Source of the DNA: Eledone cirrhosa
Lineage: Eukaryota > Mollusca > Cephalopoda > Octopoda > Eledonidae
Assembly: GCA_964016885.1 (NCBI GenBank)
Contig: OZ024745.1
Location: 47,691,542 to 47,755,541, forward strand
Direction of reading: 5' to 3'
DNA length: 64,000 nucleotides
A program made the position numbers and the translations under genes. Shown in pieces: positions 12,436-21,866 of this stretch. Numbering within the stretch: the first letter of the stretch is position 1; every line of letters starts with the position of its first letter. A model generated the notes under the pieces. That model made no database searches. It was not told the origin of the DNA and worked only from the letters and a program-made list of their open reading frames with translations.

Positions 12436-14625
12436 TATTCTTGTTGAGCTAGTATTTGGAACACAACTTAAAGATTCTTACATAAAATTAATAGATTTTT
12501 AGATAAATACACTTTAAAAGCCAACTTTGTATTGTAGTACCATTTTCGCTTCCATAAGTATACATAAGTATACATAAGTATACAAAAATAAGTCAAAATA
12601 AAGCTTTCTTACAGTGAGGGAGGAGTAATAGTTATCTACTAAAAGAATATTTAACTTTATTCAAAATGAACTTGAAAGATATATGAAGATATTTGAACTA
12701 TAATTTAGCTGTAGGTTTTCAATCTTACACATTGGTATGAATTTTTTAACAATGTGTTCTAAAGCTAGGTTTTTCTAGTGTAAACTTGTATATGAAAAGT
12801 ATATCTTCATTGCAGTAAAATACCTTCTTTCATGACAACCATTGTGATACAAAACCAGCTGAAGTCTTAGTTCTGTGATACAAAACTGTTTTAAAATGTT
12901 TACATTTTATCTAAAAACCTTTTAAGTTCTGCTGAAAACACCAGATAAAGTTAGTTATGGCATATACTCGAATATAAGCTGTCTCCTAATTTATGTCTAA
13001 GAAATGGGCAAAAATCTAACTCCATGAGTGGAAAATATATTTAAAACATTTTAAATATCAAAATATCAAAACTTTATAAGTGTCATTTAGAGTATAGTTT
13101 TTGTTCCACAACTCCAATGCATAATGATTTTTTACTATTTCATCCATTTTATAAATTTTCAACAAGTTTCAAAAGTTTCTCAAATTTGTGTTTACTTCCG
13201 GCCACTTACATACTGGGAGTAGTTAAAAACAAGAGATCAGATAAGAGGACATTGAATATGGATTCATAGAACAGAAGAGGGCAGCAGTGACATAGTGAGA
13301 GAAAGGAGTCAGTGAGAAAAAGAGAGGGCAAAACTGAGAGAAGAGAGAGATAGCAACATAATACAAGTAAGATTGAAAGTAAAAATATAATTCAGAGGAA
13401 AACTGTGCATGCGTGTATGATTGTATAGGGGATATTTATGTATCAAAATATTCAAATAAACAATGTAGTAAATATAGAAAAACAGTTCCGTTGTAAAATA
13501 ATCATTCCAGACATTTTGGCACCTTATTTATGTAGAATTTAAAAATGGTTAAAATTGTCAAAATATTGACCCTAAATATAGCCAAACCTCCATTTTAGCA
13601 ATGATTTTTTTTTTTTTGTCACTATTTCTCGGCTTATATATTAGTATATATGGTATATTACTAATTCCCATTATTTTCAAAATGATTTGGAAATTACTGA
13701 CAGTATCTATTATCTATTATTAGAAATATTGTAATGAAAGTATTAAGACAGTAGCATTCATGACAAAAGTCACTTAAATGTGTTAACCTTTTTGATACCA
13801 AAATGCTTGAAATTGCTTCTTCTTCCACAATGTGAAACTGTCTATTTTAAAATGTCTTTCATATAATTCTGTCTTAACCCTTTTGATACCAACCTGGCCA
13901 AAATTGACTCTAGTTTTATAAAACAAAACCAGCCATTCTAAAAGGGTTTTTATTTAAATTAAAATCTTCCAACATATTTTTCTATGAGAATCAAATGTTA
14001 AGTTACTATCTTAGTAATGAAATAACAGTTTTAGTAATTAATTGAATTGTTTCATTAATTAATTGAAATAGTGAATTTCACTAGAAATTTAATCATTTAA
14101 GCAACTGGAATATTGATTGTTTATCTGTTTGTAACTTGGTTCATGAAACCTGTATCTATCAGGAAGTATTTACATATGGGTTGGCTGATCCACTACATTG
14201 TTGTCCAGCCCAGTGTGAGCTGTATGTTTTACTGATGTAGGTCATTTTGTACAGGGTGAAGGTGGCTTATGTGTGTGTTGTCAATCAAGAAGTAAATATG
14301 TGTATACACATTGAGTAAATTACTGTAATATAAATGAAGGGCTTCTAAAGAGGAATAACATGTTCAAGGTGAGTCACTTAATGTCATGTGGAGTATGTGT
14401 AAGCTGACACTAAAGAACATGTGCTTGAATAGAATCAAGTATTTCTCTTCAAACTGCTGTCCAGGGATTGATCAAGTAGCTGTTAGTTTGAATTAGTTAA
14501 TCTATCCATGTTTCTGTTGGATATGAAATGATATCTAAATGTTCAAGAGTTTTAATTTAAAAGAATTGGATTACAATTGGCATCAGTGTGATATATCTCA
14601 CAATGATGCCAAACATAATCCAGTC

Positions 14626-14632
<7 letters not shown>
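12436..14632. other. intergenic, decayed short repeats, no gene seen
   Basis: It holds a short direct repeat of 'ataagtatac' (about 12555-12585), a purine-rich stretch (13300-13370), pieces of MITE-2-type elements beginning 'ttaacccttttgataccaac' (13784 and 13862-14110), and a (TA)n run at 14632-14667. No coding evidence. Confidence 0.55.
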
Positions 14633-14668
<36 letters not shown>

Positions 14669-14724
14669 CGGCGATAAATTAGTTTTGCGAGGTTTTTGAT
14701 ATGAAATCGTGTGTCGAAACAAAT

Positions 14725-15215
14725 ATTGTTATACTTGGGGAGGGTCATATTTGTGTAATAATATTGCCAGAATTAATAACAGAACACACTCACTGTTTGG
14801 TTGGTTTTCGCTTCTGTGTCTTTTATATCAGTTAATTTAATTTATTCGGTCCTCAATGTTGCCATTGACTGACCAACGGTCAAAAATACAGATACAATAT
14901 AGACACAAACACATATATATAGTCTATCAAAGTTCTTTCGTTGCACATCTGCAACATCGTCAGTGGTGCTATTATGTTTCCTCTCGTTGCATTGTATGCT
15001 TACGCCATCTTTATTTAGTTATTTATTTATTTATTTATTTGTTTTTGTTTTTTTGTCTTCTCTGCGTTTGCGTGTGTGTAGTGTTTTGTTTGATGTGTGT
15101 TCTTGTTTGGGTGACTGTGTATTGGTTAATGTATTCTATCTATTCAGTGAGTGTGTTCTGTTATTAATTCTGGCAATATTATTACACAAATATGACCCTC
15201 CCCAAGTATAACAAT
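14725..15215. mobile_element. element bounded by perfect 71-bp inverted repeats
   Basis: Positions 14725-14795 and 15145-15215 are exact reverse complements over 71 bp ('ttatacttggggagggtcat' inside). They enclose 349 bp with no homology that I recognise. (TA)n tracts sit close outside both ends. Open frames in the spacer are low-complexity and not convincing genes. It could be a non-autonomous DNA transposon or a fold-back insertion. Part of the terminal motif recurs diverged near 44998-45012. Confidence 0.8.
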
Positions 15216-15230
15216 ATATATATATATATA

Positions 15231-15575
15231 TGGAGGCACATGGCTTAGTGGTTAGAGCATTGGCCTTGCAATCGAAAGGTTGTGAGTTCATTTCTCAGAC
15301 CGGGTGATGTGTTGTTTCCTTGAGCAAGGCACTTTATTTCACATTGCTCCAGTTTACTCAGCTGTAGAAATGAGATGATAGGGACTAGGGTCCCTATCAT
15401 TCCACTGCAAAGTCGTTGTGGAGGTGCCACGGCAAAAGAAAAGGCACCCAGCACTCACTGTAAAGGAGGTTGGTGTTAGGAAGGGCATCCAGCTGTAAAA
15501 ATCAAGCCAGAATCAGTTCCCGTCGCACCCTTGCAAGCAGGGAAAAGTGGATGTAAAATGAAATGATGATGATAA
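15231..15575 (+). mobile_element. tRNA-derived SINE (type A)
   Basis: A full-length copy with A-box TGGCTTAGTGGTTAGAGC, B-box-like 'ggttgtgagttcatttc', the shared middle block and the tail ending 'aaatgatgatgat'. It inserted beside a (TA)n run. Confidence 0.86.
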
Positions 15576-16666
15576 AATGATATATATATATATAATCAAA
15601 TTAATATATATTGTCAACTGAATAGCTATCAATATATTTATGTTGAGAGGAAGATAGTGTAAGGGGGAAGATATTTAATCAAGTGGGCAAGTGTGTATAG
15701 TAATTGATGTATTATTTTTCCATAAGTTGTCATTTACTTTTCTGTTAATTGCTTAGTCAGAGAAAGAATGGCAGTGCAGTTATACCTTTTCAGGGCCTTT
15801 AAGACTGTTGAGGAAAACATTATCCTTAAATTTGAGATATACTATTCATACTTCCTAGTGTATATTGCTTCTATTTTTAGGTTACATAATTACATATATC
15901 AATATCAGATTACACAAGGGTAGTAGATTGGCAGAATTTGTAGTGTTGAATAAAATGCCATTGTAATGTTTGATCTGGTTCAAATATTGCTGAGGTCAAC
16001 TTTGCCTTTCTTCCTTCCTGGGTCTATAAAATAAAGTACCAGTCAAAACTGGTATATATAACTGTCTTTTCCTTTGCTGGCCTTGTGCCTAAATTAGAAA
16101 TCATTATTAGATTAGATTAAGGTGGTGAACTGAGAATCATTGGTGCAATATTTTTTTACAACTCTTTATTTCAAATCCTGCCGACATCAACTTTGCTTTT
16201 CCTTCTTCCAGGGTTAATAAAATAGATTACCAGTCAAGTACTGGGGTCAATAGCATTGGTTTTTCCTTTCTCCAAAATTATTGGCTTTGTGCCTAAATTA
16301 GAAATCATTATTAGATGACATCATTGTAGCTCTCCTTTGGTGTATTGAGCACTTTGTATTATCTAGTTGTATTTCACAGCACTCATTTCATACTTGAGTA
16401 CTCTTCAAAAGTGGCAAGAATACTATTGAAAGTATGGTTGTGTTATTTGGATGGGACATTAACTCAGCAAACTAATAAAATATTAACTTTGCAGTCTACT
16501 GCTATTTATATCAATAATATATTACATCAGTAGACACCCAGTTATAATTAGGTGGACTGAGTCATTTAGATTTAGTGCAGACCAGTAAATGGATACAGCC
16601 ATTAACCCCTTGGCTAGTTGTCAAAATATTCTATAGATTGAGCTAATCAGTTCTCATTTCACAGGA
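15576..16666. other. intergenic with old SINE remnants
   Basis: Two diverged type-B-like SINE remnants lie near 15920-16110 and 16125-16310 ('ataaaataaagtaccagtc', 'ggccttgtgcctaaatta'). No gene. Confidence 0.5.
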
Positions 16667-16872
16667 TTAACTCTTAACATCTTGTACCACAGGAAATACA
16701 TTAGCAAGACATTCTTGAAAAGTATAAAACAGCACTATGGCTACATCGCATTAAAAATTAGACTTTACTCTAATATTGCTTCTTCTTTTTTTCTCAATGA
16801 TCTGTCCATTAGTGAAGATGCTATAAATATTTTTTTATTTTCTGCTAAATCATTATGGATGTTAAGAGTTAA
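16667..16872 (+). mobile_element. MITE-1 (short inverted-repeat element)
   Basis: A 206-bp element starting TTAACTCTTAACATC and ending GATGTTAAGAGTTAA (with one change). The termini are inverted repeats and TTAA is present at both ends. A TTAA target preference would fit piggyBac-type non-autonomous elements; that assignment is an inference. Confidence 0.7.
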
Positions 16873-17711
16873 TGTAGGCATTATTCAGAAATAACATCTT
16901 GCTTTAAGCAGTTATTAATTGCTTTGTTTGCTTGTATTGCCTTGATAGTAAATGTCAGGCCAATATCAGACTTTTTGTTCAAGCTGCTCGTAATTGGCCA
17001 CTCATACTGATATTAAGGTATTGTTCTCAAAATAAATATCAAAATCTCGTAGATTTCATATTATGTGAAATAATCATGTAAGATAAAGTCTTTACCACAA
17101 AAATACAATAGTATATATAATGTAAATACTAAAGGTTAAGTTCCAACATAATTTTCTATAAGAACCATATGTTAAGTTGGTGTCTTAGTAATGTAATATT
17201 TAATGATTTTTGTAAATCCCTCAAAATTCTTCATTAATTAATTGAAAAGGAGTGTATTCATTAGAAGTACAGTAATGAAAAGGTTAACACCACTACCTGG
17301 CTTTTGGAGGCATTTAGACAAGTTAACTGTGTTGTGTTTAGAACAGGACTCCAGTGTGAGACAGTCAATATCTTGATGTATTACTTCATACTATAGTAAT
17401 CAATGAGTCATACTTTCTATCTCCCTTTCCCATCATTAGTCTTGCAACCCTTCTTTTTGTATATTCATATAGTGATTATTTTGTGGTCAGAAAGGTAAGG
17501 ATAATTGTCTTCTGCTAAACAGTCAATAAATTGTGAAACCTGTAAAAGTAATCTGTGGTTTTCTGTGTACAAAGAGATGACAATGTATTTACATTTGTTT
17601 TGTTTTTTCACAGTGATGTCTATAAGTTAAACTGTAGTTATACCTACATTAGATTTATTTTAGAATTTCTAATGTGTGCTGTGCATATTTATTAATTTAC
17701 CACATTCTTAA
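16873..17711. other. intergenic, no gene seen
   Basis: AT-rich sequence with a possible MITE-2 remnant (17130-17285, ending 'aatgaaaaggttaa'). No coding or RNA signal. Confidence 0.5.
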
Positions 17712-18115
17712 TAATCATCATCATTTTATGTCACCTTTTCATGCTGGCATGTGTTGGATGGTTTGTTATAGTTCAAAACCAGATGAATCAAAGCAACCAA
17801 TCGTGTTTGTTACATTCCATATTTGACATGGTTTCTATGGCTGGATGACCTTCCTTATGCCAACCACATTACAGCATGTACTGGGTGCATTTTTCATGAT
17901 ACCAGCAGGTTGTGTGTTTTGTACTGCCTGCACTACTACTTTACAGCATGGATTTGGTGCAATTTATCATATCAAACTTTACAGGGTGTACTGGGTGCAT
18001 TTTACTGAGAGCTTATCAAATACAAATTGAGTCAAATCCCATCAGAGTCAGCTTTGCTTTTCTTCCTTCCAAGATCAATAAGATAAAGTACCAGTCAAAT
18101 ACTGAGTTCATATGA
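17712..18115 (-). repeat. decayed RTE-type tail followed by decayed SINE B piece
   Basis: 'catcatcattttatgtcacc', 'catgctggcatgtgttgga' and 'ggctggatgaccttcctta' match an old minus-strand copy of the shared LINE/SINE tail. Sequence near 18040-18110 ('ataagataaagtaccagtc') resembles the type B SINE. Confidence 0.55.
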
Positions 18116-19384
18116 CTGCTCCCTTCCCAAACATTTTGTATATTAAATCCTCATTTTTTTATTTTACATTTATTTTCCCATGTTAACTTGAGTGGGAATG
18201 GCTTTGTTACAATTGTTTTTAAAACTAGATACCCTTCTTGTATCTAATCATTGATGTGTGAAATAGGAGACCCTGTTTACTATCAGAATAATGTTTAAAC
18301 TACTTAGGTGATGAATAATCTAACACCCTAACTTCACAATTATTATGGCTCTAGGCTAGATATTTTCATTCTGAAGGAACTTATCCACTTGTGTTGATAT
18401 AAGTGATTTTGTGACTTTCCTGTAAGCATTGTATCATTATATATGTTATTATAAACGTGAATAAATTATATATTTCAGGCCTATTGTATTTGTCAGTGTG
18501 GACATTATTGATCTTCATTTATTGTTGTTGATGTTCAACCATTTATGAAACAATTTAAGTAAAATAAATCCATTCTTGAGTTACTGGGTTTTGTAATCCT
18601 TAGTTTTTAAATCTTGACACTGTAAGATTACACAGATAAGAGACCCCCCCCCCCCTTCTCATATGCACACACAAGAATACTGCAGGTAACCTTCTCAGCA
18701 GGTTGTGACAGCTAATTTCCAAAACAAACTGTTCATATATTTAATTTTGGATGTCATGGAGAGGTACAAACTCTGATGTTTCAAACAAAGCCCTTTGTTA
18801 GAGAGAGATTTTATTAGTTTTTTGTTGTTGTTTTTTTAGTTCTTTTTTTTTTTACATTAGGCTTATTTTTTTGTTATTTAAAGCATATTAGCCATTCAAT
18901 AAACACACAAAAACAGTTATATTTACCTTTAGAAATAAATAAAAAGTGAATATCATCTTTTTTATGGTTTAGATGATAAAATTGCTTAAGTAGCCAACTT
19001 TTGGTCCCAAAGTCACTTGCCAAACAAGTAGAATTCTAAGTAAAAATATTGTATATACTTGTGTATAAAATGCACCATTTCTACATACAACATTCTTGGC
19101 TCAATATCTGACTTACATATAAGGTTTTGTAAGTCCAGTACATACCATATAAGCCAACCCTCTGTTATATCTTAGAAATGGGCAAAATCCAAACCCTGTT
19201 TACAAGTCGAGGCAACAAATCAATGCATTTTGGAGTGGCTTTAAAATTCTGAAGAGTATAAAATATATTTATGAAATTTTAATATTTTGATGTTTAAAAT
19301 GTTTTGAATGTTGTTAATTCTTGCTGACTCAGACTTAGTGTTCTCATTCTTGCAATTTAATAGTCTTAGACTTTATCTACTCCT
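18116..19384. other. intergenic, no gene seen
   Basis: AT-rich sequence with a C-run at 18644-18655 and T-runs near 18840. No recognisable feature. Confidence 0.5.
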
Positions 19385-19489
19385 CTTGGCACTAACCCAC
19401 CCAAAACCACTTCTGTTTCTATGAAACAAAACACTTATTTTAATGGGTTCATACTTAAACCTTTTTAACATATTTTTTATATAAGAACA

Positions 19490-19633
19490 TGTAGCGCTCT
19501 CTAGACAAATGGAAGTAGCTAGAGTTACTTCCCCTAGAATTTCTAGAATATTCCTTGAACTTCCGTTCCAGGTATTATAAAAATTCTACGGGAAGTAACT
19601 CTAGCTACTTCCCTTTGTCTAGAGAGCGCTACA
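19490..19633. repeat. 51-bp inverted repeat, TGTAGCGCTCTCTAG ends
   Basis: The arms 19490-19540 and 19583-19633 match at 49 of 51 positions; the termini read TGTAGCGCTCTCTAGACA and its complement. It sits directly beside the integrase remnant. It may be a separate small foldback element or a rearranged LTR end. Confidence 0.75.
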
Positions 19634-19669
19634 AGACTAGCACCCAAAAGTCGAGTGAACTGCCTGGGT

Positions 19670-19850
19670 AGGTTTAAATGAAATATCCGTTAGCTCGGGC
19701 AACGGACTCGGCTGTTATGTCCACTAGAGGTATGACTTCAGGCCACCGAGAGAAACGATCGATACAGGTCAATATATATGTGAACCCACGACTAACGGGC
19801 CATGGACCAACAATATCCATGTGAATGTGACGGAAACGAGCGTCTTAATG
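19670..19850 (-). mobile_element. Ty3/gypsy integrase core remnant
   Basis: The minus strand reads RFRHIHMDIVGPWPVSRG, then YILTCIDRFSRWPEVIPLVD and ITAESVARA, ending at a stop near 19672. This is the catalytic core of a Ty3/gypsy integrase, including the first (D in HMDIVGP) and second (D in CIDRFSRW) acidic region. No RT, gag or paired LTRs are seen, so only about 60 codons survive. Confidence 0.85.
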
Positions 19851-20131
19851 AAATTATAATTTTAATAAATACTTCCCAAATTCTAAATAAAAAATACAGT
19901 AGTGAAAGGGTTACTTAAGTTTCATATTTGAGTATAAACTTATTTGTAATTATGTAAAAATATACCTGTACTGACATGTTTCCACCAAGTTGTAAAGTTC
20001 AGCTTATGCATGAAAATGTATTGCTTGTATGTCAGATTTCCAATGCTATTTAGCCATACTCAACACTCTGCCAGTCAAATATGTTAGAATGGTGATAGAT
20101 TACATAGGTGCTGAAACTCTATTTAGATATT

Positions 20132-20992
20132 ACTAGCAGAATGGCCCGGCATTGCTCGGGATTCTAAACATAGATTGGCATGTTTATCCCTCCTTTCTGA
20201 AACAGTACAGAGAAGTATGGAATACCTCGGCCTGGGGATGATGTCTACATTTTGTGCTTATAAAAAAAATTTGTCGTAGATTACCAGGAGTTAAACTTAA
20301 TTGGGTGCCTGAGAGTAAAATGTTCAACCCACGAAAGCCAAGACGATAGGGTTAAGTAAAAAGGCATTCGACAAACCGAACATATATTTGTTGTGCTTGG
20401 TACAATAAAAGCAATAGTTACAGAGCAGTAAGCATGTGGGACACAGTGGTGGAGAGCAAGAAGGAATTTAGTTGGATACTTTTAAGGTTACAGGTCCTAA
20501 CGCAACCAAAATGCTAAACAATGTGGTCTCCGGGCAAAATTTTGAAATCTTTTTCAGTCAAGAAAATTTGTGAAACTTAAGTAATGCAAGTGCAAAGTTT
20601 TTAAAAAATCGGTTGGGTACTTCTTGAGTTATAGGCCCTAACGCAACCAAAATGCTTTAAAAAATCGGTTTTTCGCCTAATGCGGTCCGTGGGGCAAAAA
20701 ATGAGAAAATCTTTTTTGCTCAAAACACTTTAAACATAAGTAATGCACATTTTGAAGAAATCGCCGGGTTTATTGTTCCGTTATGCCTAAAAAAAGCCTT
20801 TAAAGCCTAAAATATGCAGTTTTTTGCCTAATGTGATCCCTAGGGCATTGAAAATTTGAAATATTTTTTGCTCAAATCACTCACACGACCATAAGTATTA
20901 CATGTGTAAAGTTTGAAAAAATCTGTTGGGTGGTTCTCGAGTTTTAGGGAGATAGACAGTCAGACATTCTCTGTTTTAGATATATAGATATG
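20132..20992 (+). repeat. unclassified dispersed repeat with internal short repeats
   Basis: It is bounded by 'ctagcagaatggcccggc' and 'ctgttttagatatataga'. Inside, a unit with 'gggcaaaa', 'ttttgctcaa' and 'aagtaatgcacat'/'aatcggttgggta' is repeated about three times (20510-20600, 20620-20720, 20780-20930). No convincing ORF. Similar 'actagcag...cccgg' ends are common in animal repeats, but I cannot assign a family. Confidence 0.5.
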
Positions 20993-21065
20993 TCAAAGAC
21001 ATGTAATATCACCAAGACAGAGCAAGCCCTCACACCGTGAATGAGTCATAGAAGTGGCTGAAAAA

Positions 21066-21253
21066 TAACTTTGGAAAATGTGTTGACTGATTTTGAGTGG
21101 GCCCCACACAGCCTTGATTTAAGCGCCCCCAATTTCTTTCTTTGGGGCTATCTGAAGGATAAGGTTTATGTCAACAAACTCAGGACCATCACTGAACTAA
21201 AGGAAGCAATCAGGGAGATCAGAACCATCCCTAAGTTTAAGGTGTTATCCTAA
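21066..21253 (+). pseudogene. transposase C-terminal remnant (Tc1/mariner-like)
   Basis: An open piece reads EWAPHSLDLSAPNFFLWGYL then KDKVYVNKLRTITELKEAI. The pattern W-P-x-S-x-D-L-x-P-x-D-F-F-L-W-G is typical of Tc1/mariner-type DDE transposase C-termini; here PDF has become PNF, so the last catalytic acid appears lost. No terminal repeats were found. About 60 codons remain. Confidence 0.65.
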
Positions 21254-21666
21254 ATTTCATCATGTCTCAAAAAAATCTGTTTGTGTGTATATGTGTTTAT
21301 ATGTGTGTGTATGAATGTATATGTATGACAGGCTTCCATACAGTTTCCATCATACAAATTTCTTTCACAAGACATTGGTCAATTTGAGGCTATAGTAGAC
21401 ACTTGTCCAAGATGTCACACAATGGGACTGAACCCGAAATCATGTGGTTGCAAAGTAAGCTTCTTTAACCGCATGATTACACCTGAACCTATAAACATTT
21501 GGGAAACTGTTCTTTGATATAGGAATCATTTTTAAATATTTTTTTTTGTTTTGTTTTTTTAATTATTCAACGCTAATAACTGCTTTCAAAGTAATTGTTA
21601 CTTTGTTGAAGACGTTTATTTTCTACTTATTGTTTCTAATGAATTGCTTGTTTTTTTTTCTTTCAG
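21254..21666. other. DEPDC7 intron/5' flank, no other gene seen
   Basis: It contains a short TG-rich run and a long pyrimidine stretch that ends in the acceptor 'tttctttcag' of the first readable DEPDC7 exon. Confidence 0.6.
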
Positions 21667-21866
21667 CCCCATTCAGGGCCACTCAAATATGGAATTCTAT
21701 TGTGGCATACTTAAAAGAAAACGTCGAAGTAAAACGACGGCGCCATATCATGAAGTACTATAATAGTTGCTTTACAGGCTGCGCTGCTGTGGATACTGTG
21801 TATGCTTACCTGAGCACTGATAAGGAGGTATTTAGTGTCAACATATCACGGGACAAAGCTGTGAAG
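21667..21866 (+). CDS. DEPDC7: DEPDC7 exon: first half of DEP domain
   Basis: Acceptor tttctttcag|CC and donor AAG|GTGAGT. The first two bases complete a codon started in an upstream exon, followed by 66 whole codons. It encodes PFRATQIW through SRDKAVK, the first helices and basic VEVKRRRH loop of the DEP fold. The frame stays open upstream into the intron, but that extension is pyrimidine-coded (F/L-rich) and not part of the protein. Confidence 0.92.

Larger units (their letters stand above)
19385..19915 (+). mobile_element. MITE-2 element interrupted by a later insertion
   Basis: The left part ('cttggcactaacccaccca' to about 19489) and right part (about 19847 to 'gtagtgaaagggttac') together look like one MITE-2 copy, compared with 13862-14110. 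The middle is occupied by a palindromic segment plus a gypsy integrase remnant. Confidence 0.55.

Noticed and set aside
14856..15211. 103- and 82-codon open frames inside the 71-bp inverted-repeat element
   Set aside because: Low-complexity TTTATTTATT and GTGTGT coding, no domain, partly inside the repeat arm.
12436..21600. Search for the first coding exon of DEPDC7
   Set aside because: No block with a start codon, about 30 family-like codons and a phase-1 donor could be supported by eye; it may lie outside the window.
21546..21666. Extension of the first DEPDC7 exon upstream to the ATG near 21546
   Set aside because: The extra codons are the pyrimidine tract before a clear acceptor (tttctttcag) and give an F/L-rich stretch not seen in DEPDC7.
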